Below, in pieces: positions 8,927 to 17,437 of a stretch of 45,433 nt of DNA (position 1 is its first letter; each line of letters opens with the position of its first letter). This stretch comes from Opitutaceae bacterium (GTDB lineage: Bacteria; Verrucomicrobiota; Verrucomicrobiia; Opitutales; Opitutaceae). The stretch covers positions 1 through 45,433 of the forward strand of contig JANQKI010000040.1 in assembly GCA_028281165.1 (NCBI GenBank), given 5' to 3'. The notes under the pieces are model-generated. The model saw nothing but the letters and a program-made list of their open reading frames with translations, did not search any database and was not told the DNA's origin. The translations under genes and the position numbers were made by a program.

Positions 8927-10017
8927 CGGTTTGGTTTCGCTGCAGCTAGCAATCTCAGGATATCGACCGATTTGAGAAGATCCCATTGCATTGCCGCGAC
9001 CACGATGTGCATGGTCAGCAGGTTGCGGTCTATCTCCCGCTCGGCATCGGACAGTAGGGACGTCAACCATACCGCCGCAGTCGCACGACCCTGGGATTCG
9101 TAGATGCTCAACAACCTGATCGCATTTTCCTGAGCTGTGATCGGGCGAGTCACCGGCTCGTATCCTAACTGACGCACCATCGCTTCGGCTAAGGCCCAAA
9201 CCGACCACGGATTTTGGCCGGTGATGAGATTTCCGTCGTGGCTTATCTGCTGCAGATAGACGGGGCTTTTCGTGAAGTGTCCCCCTCGCTCGACGAGTTT
9301 GTCTTCCAACAGAAATCCGAAGATTTCCTTCGCATTGGGGAGAAGCAGGAGCTCTTCGTCATTCGTAAAACAACTGACTTCCTTACCATCTAGAATGGAG
9401 CGTCCCTCGTCATCCGTTACATTAATGAGAGCCGCTGGACCATGGCAGACCGCTCCGATGACTTTGCCTTCTTGGAAGAACTTACTCACGATCGCTTGGA
9501 TGTATCCATTTTCCGGAAAATCGAACATCGCCCCCTTTCCTCCTACGAAGTAAACCGCGTCGTATTCATCCGCCTTCACGTCCTTCATGGCGATGCTCTG
9601 ATTCACCTTCTGTTGAGCGACGAAATCATTGAGGAAGGCGTAGTCGTACTTCCCCATATCATCGCCATCCAGCTTCTTCGGAGGAGTCCCTCCCAAAGGA
9701 CTCGCCACATCGACCTCGAAGCCGTTCGCTTGGAACACGTAGTAGGGACGAGCCAATTCCGTCAGTTCGTAGCCCGCTTTCTTATTTTCAGGGCCCATTC
9801 GCTCATGGCTGCTGACGACTGCCAGAATCTTGCCGCGCTTCTCCTTCGTCCCACTGGCAAGGTAGCTCAGATCTTCCGGCTTCGTAGTCTTAAGGAGACT
9901 ACGATCTTCATCGTCCGGAATCAGACTGAAAAGCCAAAAACCGAACGCGATCACCACACCGCCGAGACTGAGTAGAGCGATAAGGATCCATTTGATATAG
10001 GGATGATTCTTCAACAT
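8923..10017 (-). CDS. Membrane-anchored DJ-1/PfpI family protein with C-terminal extension
   Basis: 364 residues from ATG 10017, chosen for its AAGGAG site 6 nt upstream. Residues ~9-34 (KWILIALLSLGGVVIAFGFW) are one transmembrane anchor, with a basic N-terminus predicting a periplasmic body. The core (~60-270) is a type 1 glutamine-amidotransferase-like/DJ-1 domain: KILAVVSSHE, GGTPPKKLDGDD, YDAVYFVGGKGAM and the nucleophile elbow GAVCHGPAAL with the reactive Cys. This resembles the Hsp31/glyoxalase III branch, which removes methylglyoxal or repairs glycated molecules. After about residue 275 there is an unfamiliar helical extension of ~90 residues. An identical 18-bp box upstream of this gene and of the response-regulator gene suggests direct control by that system. 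Confidence 0.88.
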   Translation of the reverse strand: MLKNHPYIKWILIALLSLGGVVIAFGFWLFSLIPDDEDRSLLKTTKPEDLSYLASGTKEKRGKILAVVSSHERMGPENKKAGYELTELARPYYVFQANGFEVDVASPLGGTPPKKLDGDDMGKYDYAFLNDFVAQQKVNQSIAMKDVKADEYDAVYFVGGKGAMFDFPENGYIQAIVSKFFQEGKVIGAVCHGPAALINVTDDEGRSILDGKEVSCFTNDEELLLLPNAKEIFGFLLEDKLVERGGHFTKSPVYLQQISHDGNLITGQNPWSVWALAEAMVRQLGYEPVTRPITAQENAIRLLSIYESQGRATAAVWLTSLLSDAEREIDRNLLTMHIVVAAMQWDLLKSVDILRLLAAAKPNR

Positions 10018-10023
10018 AGCTGT

Positions 10024-10029
10024 CTCCTT
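10024..10029 (-). promoter_or_regulatory. Ribosome binding site AAGGAG for the DJ-1 gene
   Basis: AAGGAG on the minus strand, 6 nt before the ATG at 10017. It decides this start over the longer open frame, which would overlap the end of the histidine kinase gene. Confidence 0.8.
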
Positions 10030-10060
10030 TCGTTTTTCGAGGAAGACTAGCCGATCGCAG

Positions 10061-10078
10061 GTCAAACCAGCGTCAAAT
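10061..10078 (-). promoter_or_regulatory. Predicted response-regulator box (copy 1), direct repeat TTTGAC-N5-TTTGAC
   Basis: On the minus strand it reads ATTTGACGCTGGTTTGAC, two TTTGAC half-sites with an 11-bp period. This is the arrangement used by OmpR/PhoB-type dimers. The same 18 bases occur at 12080-12097 in front of the response-regulator gene. The box starts 44 bp before the DJ-1 start codon. The TTGAC could also overlap a -35 element. Confidence 0.65.
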
Positions 10079-10105
10079 GGTTCGGCGATCCATCCCAACC
10101 TTGAA

Positions 10106-11359
10106 TCATCCCTCGCCCCAAGCGATCTCCGCGCGCGTTCCCTTTTCACTTCTCGCGCTGGAAAGCTTCAATCGCATGCCGAAATGCTGACACAATCGCT
10201 CCACTAGCGAAAGACCGATTCCAAAGCCCGTTCGCTCCTGCTCGACATTGCCGAAACCGGAACCCGTATCTTCGACCAGAACTCGTCCTGGAGCAACGGA
10301 TACCGACACCTTGCCCTCATCCGTATAATTAAAGGCATTGCGAATCAGGTTCCCAATCATCACCTGAGCTACTGCTTGGGGAACAGGTATGGATATCGCG
10401 GCATCGCCGCGCAGCTCCATCTCGACCTCGCGATTCCTCAGGAGGTGACGGCTGGCTTTGATAACGTCGCGGGCAACCTCGAGCGGGCTGCAGCTTTCGT
10501 CGCATGCTGCGTCTCGACCCAGCCAAAGTATCCCCTCCGTTAAACGACTCATGTCGTCAAGCGACGTCGTCAGTCGTTGAAATGCGGAACCACTCGCACC
10601 GCTGCTTTCCATTATCTCTGCCGCCCCCATGGCGACTGCTAGTGGCGTCCTTAGTTCGTGGCTTGCATCTCGATTAAACTGCCTTTCTCGCTCCACCAAA
10701 GATTGGATACGTCGATCGCGTGACTGGATAGCTTTGACGAGCGTCGCCAGTTCCACCAGTCCACCGTCGCTCAAAGTTTCAGACGCTGCCAGCGGATCGC
10801 CGTCTTCAAATGTCTCCGCCATCTTCTCCAACGGCTCGCTCAATCGCTTGGTCATTCGATAAATAAAGAAAAGCGATACGGCGAGTGCCGCGCCCGCAAC
10901 GCCTGCTATTATAATAAGATAGGTCTTTATCTTCGCTGTAGAGCGAACGTATGGCCGCGCATTAAAAAGCAAATACAGTTTCCGCTCGCCTACTTGACGC
11001 ACAGCCAAGTGGAAATGTCCTCGTTCGCCAGCGGAAATTTCGTAGGTCCCCTTGATCGTTCCATTCGGTCGCGTAATGGGCCAAGCCGGATCAATCCGTT
11101 CGCGCAGCCAGTCCGGCATCTCTGCTTGATCAATATAATAAATCATCGGTACCCCGTTGGTACTGCCGCTTGGGGTAAGCGTATCGAACTCGGCCACCAG
11201 TCGATCGGCTGTCAGCCTTACCTGATAATTGAATATCTTATCCTCGAGATCGAAACCGAAGAGAACGATCATCAATGCCAGAACCGGGAAGCCGACCCCT
11301 GCTGCGGCTAAATAGTTTCGCAAAACCAAGCTTCGCACGCGTCGCGCTTTGCGCATCAT
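10106..11359 (-). CDS. Two-component sensor histidine kinase
   Basis: 417 residues, ATG 11359, overlapping the response-regulator stop in an ATGA. TM1 is about 15-37 and TM2 about 146-168, bracketing a ~105-residue periplasmic sensor region with no motif I recognise. After TM2 comes a HAMP-like linker (MTKRLSEPLEKMAETF). The HisKA domain follows with RDASHELRTPLAVAMG (phosphorylated His near 234). The HATPase domain has NLIRNAFNYTDEG (N box), VEDTGSGFG (G1) and FGIGLSLVERL (G2). All boxes are intact, so kinase activity is expected. The signal is unknown. The downstream DJ-1 and amidohydrolase genes suggest an envelope or reactive-carbonyl stress, but this is inference. Confidence 0.94.
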   Translation of the reverse strand: MMRKARRVRSLVLRNYLAAAGVGFPVLALMIVLFGFDLEDKIFNYQVRLTADRLVAEFDTLTPSGSTNGVPMIYYIDQAEMPDWLRERIDPAWPITRPNGTIKGTYEISAGERGHFHLAVRQVGERKLYLLFNARPYVRSTAKIKTYLIIIAGVAGAALAVSLFFIYRMTKRLSEPLEKMAETFEDGDPLAASETLSDGGLVELATLVKAIQSRDRRIQSLVERERQFNRDASHELRTPLAVAMGAAEIMESSGASGSAFQRLTTSLDDMSRLTEGILWLGRDAACDESCSPLEVARDVIKASRHLLRNREVEMELRGDAAISIPVPQAVAQVMIGNLIRNAFNYTDEGKVSVSVAPGRVLVEDTGSGFGNVEQERTGFGIGLSLVERLCQHFGMRLKLSSARSEKGTRAEIAWGEG

Positions 11360-12030
11360 GACTCGTCCTTTCGCAAATGATAACCGCGACCGCGCACCGT
11401 GCGAAGCAGATCAACTTGGCCCAGCTTCGCCAGAGCTTGACGGAGATTGTAGACGTGCGTTCTTAAGGCTCCCGAATCCGGCGGTTCATCACCCCAAAGC
11501 GCATGGCTCACCGTTTTCGTCGCGACGATGTCCGGAGCCGCCTCTAGCAACAGCTCCAGTATTCGAGCTTCCTTCTCATGTAGCTGGATGCTTTGCTCTC
11601 CCACCGCTAACTCGGATGCTTCGACACGCAGCGAAACGCCAGCATACTCGAAAACCGTCTTTCCCTTCATTTTCCCGCGCCGGGCCAAAGCGTCGATTCG
11701 CATCTTGAGCTCGCGCAGAGAAAAAGGCTTCACCATGTAATCGTCTGTTCCTGCCTCGAACCCCACCGCCTTGTCGTCAATCGTGTCGCGAGCCGTGAGC
11801 ATCAGAATCGGGACCTGAGAAAGGGTCTTCGCTCTGTATTCACGGCAGATTTCAATGCCGTCTTTGCCCGGCAACATTAGATCCAGAACGATCACGTCGT
11901 ACTCGTTGGATAGAGCCAGCTCCAAGCCCTGACTCCCATTGTAGGCAAAATCCAGTATGTATTCATCTTTCAAATAATCGGCGATATTCGCCTGGATGTT
12001 CAAATTATCCTCTACAATCAAAACTCGCAT
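11356..12030 (-). CDS. OmpR/PhoB-family response regulator
   Basis: 224 residues. The receiver domain (1-115) has the acidic pocket LIVEDN, the phosphoacceptor Asp50 in VIVLDLMLPG, the conserved Thr/Ala in MLTARD and Lys101 in DDYMVKPFS. The C-terminal winged helix (~125-222) includes HEKEARILELLL, DSGALRTHVYNLRQAL and the terminal hairpin LLRTVRGRGYHLR. It is the partner of the overlapping kinase gene. A copy of the 18-bp TTTGAC repeat lies 50 bp upstream, so autoregulation is likely. The QseB/PmrA-like subgroup would fit, but no specific symbol can be assigned. Confidence 0.95.
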   Translation of the reverse strand: MRVLIVEDNLNIQANIADYLKDEYILDFAYNGSQGLELALSNEYDVIVLDLMLPGKDGIEICREYRAKTLSQVPILMLTARDTIDDKAVGFEAGTDDYMVKPFSLRELKMRIDALARRGKMKGKTVFEYAGVSLRVEASELAVGEQSIQLHEKEARILELLLEAAPDIVATKTVSHALWGDEPPDSGALRTHVYNLRQALAKLGQVDLLRTVRGRGYHLRKDES

Positions 12031-12079
12031 ATCAAGAGCTCGCCCTTTCTCCCAACAAAGTCACCCTAACCGAAGCTCT

Positions 12080-12097
12080 GTCAAACCAGCGTCAAAT
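12080..12097 (-). promoter_or_regulatory. Predicted response-regulator box (copy 2), identical to 10061-10078
   Basis: Reads ATTTGACGCTGGTTTGAC on the minus strand, 50 bp before the response-regulator ATG. The second half-site continues as TTTGACA, giving a TTGACA that matches the -35 consensus. An 18-of-18 match between two intergenic sites 2 kb apart, each in front of a unit encoded on the same strand, is unlikely to be chance. Confidence 0.65.
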
Positions 12098-12195
12098 AGA
12101 ACCTTGTTTCTGTGAGCCCACGGGAGCTCGTGGCTTAGTTGTTTCCCGTTCTTACCATTTGGCAAGGCAACCTCAGCGCTGGCTTCTAGAGGATC

Positions 12196-14406
12196 TCAAT
12201 GGCTATGCTCATGACTATGTCCCGAGCCGATCTTTTTGACGATCTGCGGGTACTCGACTGCTACTGTCTGATCGTTTCCTTCCACGATGCGATAGCCCTT
12301 GTCTAGCTCTAGATTTTCGAAGGTTTGTTTTGTATTCGAGCTTGGCCAGAAAACTTCCAGGCTCAAGATTTCCGTAGCGTCACCTAGTCCGATTTCCAGT
12401 CTTGAGGGATTACAGCCAAAGCTTCCTCCGCTGCTTTTCGTTCGATAAATGCTTCGTTCCCCATCTGGAGTTTTCACCAAAACATGGATACGAGCTCCGA
12501 GAGCGGCTCGATTCGATTTCCGTCCTTCGAGATGAAGCTTGAGAAAACGATAGGAACTGCCTGGATTTTCAAACAACGCATTCATAAAGCGATCGCCTTG
12601 ATAAGCGCCTCCCATCACGATATGCACGTCTTGATCGCCGTCGTTATCGTAATCGCCAAAGGAAACCGCATGGCCTTTCTGCAAGTGTCCGAAGTTACCG
12701 GAAGTGGTAACGTCCTGAAACGTTTTGCCTCTATCATTCCGATACATTTGATTGGGCAAAACCGTTTCCATCGGAGGATCGCCAGTGCCGACGTAGAAAT
12801 CCAGCCAGCCATCGTTGTCGAGGTCCCCGAAGTTCGCCCCCATTGGCATCCAACAGAGCTCTAGCCCTGCAGTCGCGGATACATCGTCGAACCCTCCCTG
12901 GCGATTGTTGCGGTAGATGCGAGGCGTTTCCAGGCCGTTGGGCTTGCCCAGATAAGCGGCTGCCACATCGCCCACACTGTCTATCTGATAGCCGGACACG
13001 AACAGATCCTCCCAGCCGTCGTTGTCGTAGTCCCAGAACCAGCAAGGAAAGGAAGCGATTGGTTCGGAAACGCCTGTTTTCTCCGTCGCGTCCTCGAAGC
13101 GCCAACCGCCGTTTTCGCCAGGGCCGGCGTTGCGAAATAGATAGTTCTTTCCACGCAGAACGGAAAGGAACAGGTCTGGCCGGCCATCGTTGTCGTAGTC
13201 GCCGCTCGCGCAGCCTTTGACAAATGCTTTGACGGCGATCCCGCTCTGCTGCGCCACTTCGCTAAAGGTGCCGTCTCCGTTATTGTGATACAGTTCGGAA
13301 GCGTGCGTATCCCCTTCGGTCGTTTCATTGCCAATGAAAAGATCGATCCAGCCATCCCCATCGTAGTCGAACCAAGTTGCCGTTTGGGTGGGATGAAAGC
13401 TTAGCAAGCCTGCTTCTTTGGTAACATCTCTGAAGCTGCCCTCGCCATTGTTCTGCAGAAGGGAGTTGGGTTGATAGCCCCATTTGTTCAGCCAAGCGCC
13501 GCGTAGAATGAGGACATCGAGATCTCCATCATTATCATAGTCGGCATAGGTCATGTTGAGACCGCCTACGATTCCCTTCAGTCCCGCCTCGTGACTGGCG
13601 TCGTGGAAAGTTCCATCGCCTTTGTTTAGCAGAAGCTTGGTCTCGTCGTCCAGCGTCCAGGAGGAAGCCATGATATCGAGAAAGCCGTTGTGATTAAAAT
13701 CCGCCATGATGCCTCCGCCAGACAACCCCATGATGTCGACGCCCGCTTTGGCGGCCACATCGTAGAAACGGGGAAGAGGGTAATCCGACTCGAGGAGAGA
13801 AGGATCAATGCGATATTTTTCGTCAATGGAATTTGGATACAAGCCTAGTGTGGTCGCGGCGACATTGTATAGCCAAAGCGATCTCAAATCGTTTGGATTT
13901 CGGTCGAGGAGCTTTTTGAAAATCTTCAAGGCATTCTCGGAACCTTGAGGATGAATATGGACCCCCTTGCCTTTTATCGGGAACAAGCAGGCGTCCTCCG
14001 AGTGATTGAAGACGCAATTCTCCTGTTCGCCGAAACGTAGCCACGCCAAACCAAGATGCTTGTCGAGATCTGCCTCTATTTGGGCGTAGGCTTCCGGGGG
14101 CAATCCGGAAATCCGCTGCTTTATCGACTCGATGATTTCTATAGCCTCCTGGTTTTGGTTTCCTTGGATTAGCACCTTGGCCAGAGTGATAGAAACGCGA
14201 AACCATTCTGGGATGTTCATCTCAGGTCTAAACGATCCGCGAATTTTCTCGGCCAAGTTGCTCGAGAGGTAGCCATGAGGATTGGCTTCGTGCTTGGCTT
14301 TGATCTCAGCCAAGCGCCCAACCATCTGCTCAGTGCCTTCATCCGCGCTGCCAATGGAAAGAATGAAAACCGAAGATGCGAAAAATATCTGTTTGGCTAA
14401 ATTCAA
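12196..14406 (-). CDS. Exported FG-GAP/VCBS-repeat protein with ASPIC/UnbV domain and His-rich tail
   Basis: 736 residues. The start is TTG at 14406: no in-frame ATG lies upstream before a stop, and residues 1-21 (QIFFASSVFILSIGSA) form a signal peptide that a downstream ATG would remove. Residues ~30-180 are helical and may be TPR-like. About residues 195-620 hold repeated FG-GAP/VCBS units with calcium-binding-like DxDxDG loops (YADYDNDGDLDVL, DYDNDGRPDLFL, DLDNDGWLDFYV), predicting an integrin-like beta-propeller. The ASPIC/UnbV domain follows (SNRAALGARIHV, SGGSFGCNPSRLEIGLGD). The protein ends GHSHEHSH, a possible metal-binding tail. Such proteins are numerous in Verrucomicrobiota, but their biochemical role is poorly known. 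It is divergent from the haem propeller gene. Confidence 0.88.
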   Translation of the reverse strand: MNLAKQIFFASSVFILSIGSADEGTEQMVGRLAEIKAKHEANPHGYLSSNLAEKIRGSFRPEMNIPEWFRVSITLAKVLIQGNQNQEAIEIIESIKQRISGLPPEAYAQIEADLDKHLGLAWLRFGEQENCVFNHSEDACLFPIKGKGVHIHPQGSENALKIFKKLLDRNPNDLRSLWLYNVAATTLGLYPNSIDEKYRIDPSLLESDYPLPRFYDVAAKAGVDIMGLSGGGIMADFNHNGFLDIMASSWTLDDETKLLLNKGDGTFHDASHEAGLKGIVGGLNMTYADYDNDGDLDVLILRGAWLNKWGYQPNSLLQNNGEGSFRDVTKEAGLLSFHPTQTATWFDYDGDGWIDLFIGNETTEGDTHASELYHNNGDGTFSEVAQQSGIAVKAFVKGCASGDYDNDGRPDLFLSVLRGKNYLFRNAGPGENGGWRFEDATEKTGVSEPIASFPCWFWDYDNDGWEDLFVSGYQIDSVGDVAAAYLGKPNGLETPRIYRNNRQGGFDDVSATAGLELCWMPMGANFGDLDNDGWLDFYVGTGDPPMETVLPNQMYRNDRGKTFQDVTTSGNFGHLQKGHAVSFGDYDNDGDQDVHIVMGGAYQGDRFMNALFENPGSSYRFLKLHLEGRKSNRAALGARIHVLVKTPDGERSIYRTKSSGGSFGCNPSRLEIGLGDATEILSLEVFWPSSNTKQTFENLELDKGYRIVEGNDQTVAVEYPQIVKKIGSGHSHEHSH

Positions 14407-14682
14407 AATCGAAGTAGACGCTACTGAAGCGCGGAAGCAATTCTACAATGGTTTAAATTGGATCGGCCTTCTGGTTTATCGATACACTTGCTCGACCGTG
14501 GGGCATGCTTCAATCCAAATCGACCCAACACATAGCCGTACCCAGCGTAAGACTACCCGTTTTCCGGGTGATTTGTCCGCGTCTTTTTTGGTCAAAGAAG
14601 ATTCCTCGACCGAGCTTCAAGCTTATGTAATCGACTGGTTCTCGCTTGATTCGAAGCGGGGTGACTGGCCCAATTCCAGAAG

Positions 14683-17361
14683 ATGCCCCGATTCTCTGCT
14701 CTGTTCTGTAGTCTTCTCCTTTTTGCCTCGATTTGGAAAATTTCGGTTGCATCTTTAGCGAAAGACGAAGTCCCGCAGCTCAGTGACGAGAGATTGCAAA
14801 TTGCCCTTTACGCTTCGGATCCGGATATCGTCACTCCGATTGGCGGAACCGTTGGCCCTGATGGGAAGCTTTATGTGATCGAGTCTCACACCCATAGCCC
14901 GCCTCAGAATTATACGGGACCGGCCAAAGATCTCATCAAAGTCTTCTCCGGCCAACGCGCGGACGGCCGGTACGAGACGATGAGCGTTTATGCGGATGAT
15001 GTTTTTCAGGCTCAGGCTTTGGCCTTCGCGCCAGACGGAACGCTGTACGTCGTCTGCACGCGAGAAGCGCTTCAGTTGCACGACCGCGACGGCGATGGCC
15101 GGGCGGAAGATCGAACGCGTATCCTGAATATGGATCCTTTCGATAAGCGCGCCAATCCCCACGGTCAGATGATGGGTCTTGCCTTTTCTAACGATGGCTG
15201 GCTCTACACCGCTTCGGGCGTAGTCCCCGATGATTGGATCGACAGCGCCGGCAAACGGCTTGAAGTCGGCCCCTGCTGGGGCGGGATTATCGCCCGCTGT
15301 CAGCCTGATGGAACACGGTTGGAAAGAGTCGCTTGGGGATTTTGGAATCCCTTCGACATGACCTTTGATCGGATGGGCCGTCTCATCGCAGTCGACAACG
15401 ACCCCGATCATCGCGGTCCCAATCGTCTTCTCCATATCGTCCCTGGGGGCGACTATGGCTACAAAAGGAAATACGGCCGCTACGGACTCCATCCCTATCA
15501 AGCCTGGGTAGGGGAGCTGCCGGGAACATTGCCCATGGTGGCCGGTATTGGCGAAGCCCCTACAGCAGTGCTGGATGGCAATACCGCTGCTCTCCCGACC
15601 GACTATCGCGACACGATCATCGGAGCTGTTTGGGGCGAACACAACTTGACGCTCTTCCGACCGGAACCTGCTGGAGCGTCCCTCAAAGCGAAAGGCGAAA
15701 TTCTAGTCCAAGGTCGCGGACACGATGATCTTGCCTCTCCCTTTCGCCCCTCTGGTTTGGCTGCGAGTCCGGTGGACGGAGCGATCTACGTGAGCGACTG
15801 GATGCTCATCGACTACACGACTCATAAAAAAGGACGTATCTGGAAAATAACTACAAAGCCTGGTATTGAAACCAACTCGCCGCGACAGCCCTTCGCCCCT
15901 CAGGACACGACTCCTGAGCTTGATCGACTGCGGGCGCTTGCCGCGACCTCAGGCGAAGACAATTACGCGACACTGCTTCAAGCAGTCACGGACGACGACT
16001 CCTTCATTCGCAATGCCGCGATGAGCGCGATGAGGAAGCCGGAATACCGCGACTTCGTCGTTCGCGACCTCAATCACTCCAACCCAAAGATTCGGCTGGC
16101 CTCTCTGCTAGCCTTGCGTCGTGCGGAGGTCGCCAATCCCGAGCGATACATTGAGCCCAAACTGCAGGACCCCGACATTAACGTCGCTCGCATGGCGATG
16201 CAATGGGCGGGTGAAAAGGAGTTGAAATCCCTCGTCGATCAAGTCGAAACCTCCGCCTTGCGTCCCGGTCTGGATAAGACCTTTTTCCAAGCTTGGCTGG
16301 CGACCATGGAGATTCTGCAAGAGCCGGAAGATATCGCCCTAAGCGATCCTAATCGGCCTTGGAGACGCCAACGAAAGATCGATCCCGCCTTTATCGAGCA
16401 ACTGGCTCACGATGCGGAATTGCCCGTCTTGCTTCGCTCCTTGGCGATCCGATTGCTGCGAAATGTTGAAAAGTCGAGTAATCACAGTCTGCTGGAAAAA
16501 CTTGCTCTAACGTCGGATCCGAAATTGCAAGTCGAAGCGATTCGCAGACTTGGCGATAGCGCTCATCCAGAATCTCAATACGTTCTACTCCAGCTTGCGA
16601 GAGACGCTAAGCGGCCGACTTCGATTCGAACCGAAGCGCTGTCCGCCTTGTCCGGCAAGCCGGATCCATCGCTAGTCGCGTTTCTAGATGATCCGGAACC
16701 GGAGATCCAACTCGAAGTAGCTCGGACGCTTCGGGGACTGAAGGAAGACTCCACTCTCATTGAAAAGGCTAGGGCGAAATTGTACTCTATCCAAGACGAT
16801 GAAGCTCATTCCAGACTGCGCAGCCAGCTTGAATTTCTCGTCGCTTCGGAGCGGGTTGATCGCCCCAGCTCTATCAGTGGCTGGAAAGAACTGCTCGCGA
16901 CTGGCGGCGATCCTGAAGCGGGACGTCGCGTATTCGCATCTCCCTTGCTGGCATGTACTAGCTGCCACGCCGCTGAAGGTCGTGGTCTCAAGCTTGGCAG
17001 TGGAAAAACTTCTGGCTTCACGGCCTTGCCGCTAGGACCGGATCTCTCCCGGATTGGATCGACAGCAGACCGTGATGCGCTTATCCAATCCATTGTTCGA
17101 CCCAGCGATTCGATCGCGCCCGAATACCAAGGCTGGTTCGTCAAAATGAAAGATGGCTCCAGCTATTATGGACGCGAGATCGACCAGGAAAGAGACGCCG
17201 TGCAGCTAGTTCTACTCGACGGTCATGAACACGACTATCCGCGAGAGGATATCGAAAGCTGGGGAGCGATGGAGTATTCGCTCATGCCCGAAGGTCTGCC
17301 GCAAACCATGGCCATTGAGGAATTCCGCGATCTCGTCGCCTACCTGGAAACGCTCAAGTAG
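14683..17361 (+). CDS. PVC-type membrane-bound dehydrogenase-like: propeller + HEAT + cytochrome c
   Basis: 892 residues with a signal peptide (about 1-24). Residues ~30-390 form a sorbosone/PQQ-glucose-dehydrogenase-like beta-propeller (YVIESHTHSPPQNY, ALAFAPDGTLYVV, GFWNPFDMTFD, GGDYGYKRKYGRYG, PVDGAIYVSDW). About 400-720 are HEAT-like helical repeats (IRNAAMSAMRKPEYRDFVV, KIRLASLLALRRAEV). The C-terminus is a monohaem cytochrome c-like domain with CTSCH at residues 758-762 and PDLSRIG after it. I infer a periplasmic sugar or alcohol oxidation role, with electrons passing to the haem. The family is annotated mainly by domain content and direct biochemistry is scarce. The next gene starts 76 bp downstream. 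Confidence 0.9.
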   Translation: MPRFSALFCSLLLFASIWKISVASLAKDEVPQLSDERLQIALYASDPDIVTPIGGTVGPDGKLYVIESHTHSPPQNYTGPAKDLIKVFSGQRADGRYETMSVYADDVFQAQALAFAPDGTLYVVCTREALQLHDRDGDGRAEDRTRILNMDPFDKRANPHGQMMGLAFSNDGWLYTASGVVPDDWIDSAGKRLEVGPCWGGIIARCQPDGTRLERVAWGFWNPFDMTFDRMGRLIAVDNDPDHRGPNRLLHIVPGGDYGYKRKYGRYGLHPYQAWVGELPGTLPMVAGIGEAPTAVLDGNTAALPTDYRDTIIGAVWGEHNLTLFRPEPAGASLKAKGEILVQGRGHDDLASPFRPSGLAASPVDGAIYVSDWMLIDYTTHKKGRIWKITTKPGIETNSPRQPFAPQDTTPELDRLRALAATSGEDNYATLLQAVTDDDSFIRNAAMSAMRKPEYRDFVVRDLNHSNPKIRLASLLALRRAEVANPERYIEPKLQDPDINVARMAMQWAGEKELKSLVDQVETSALRPGLDKTFFQAWLATMEILQEPEDIALSDPNRPWRRQRKIDPAFIEQLAHDAELPVLLRSLAIRLLRNVEKSSNHSLLEKLALTSDPKLQVEAIRRLGDSAHPESQYVLLQLARDAKRPTSIRTEALSALSGKPDPSLVAFLDDPEPEIQLEVARTLRGLKEDSTLIEKARAKLYSIQDDEAHSRLRSQLEFLVASERVDRPSSISGWKELLATGGDPEAGRRVFASPLLACTSCHAAEGRGLKLGSGKTSGFTALPLGPDLSRIGSTADRDALIQSIVRPSDSIAPEYQGWFVKMKDGSSYYGREIDQERDAVQLVLLDGHEHDYPREDIESWGAMEYSLMPEGLPQTMAIEEFRDLVAYLETLK

Positions 17362-17437
17362 ACACTATATAAAATATGTTGATCCGCTGAACAATTTTGA
17401 ATTCAATATTCGAATACATCTCAATCGAAATAAGCTT

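Noticed and set aside
8927-9208. N-terminal extension of the amidohydrolase
   Set aside because: It overlaps the DJ-1 coding sequence in another frame. The ATGA overlap start gives a proper membrane anchor.
10018-10149. N-terminal extension of the DJ-1 protein
   Set aside because: It covers the predicted regulatory box and the end of the kinase gene, and the ATG at 10017 has a strong ribosome binding site.
14755-15642. 295-codon antisense open frame in the haem propeller gene
   Set aside because: Opposite a clear propeller-encoding sequence, with no independent support.
17225-17437. N-terminal extension of the enolase-superfamily protein
   Set aside because: It lies inside the previous gene in another frame. 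The ATG at 17438 starts a perfect Tat signal.
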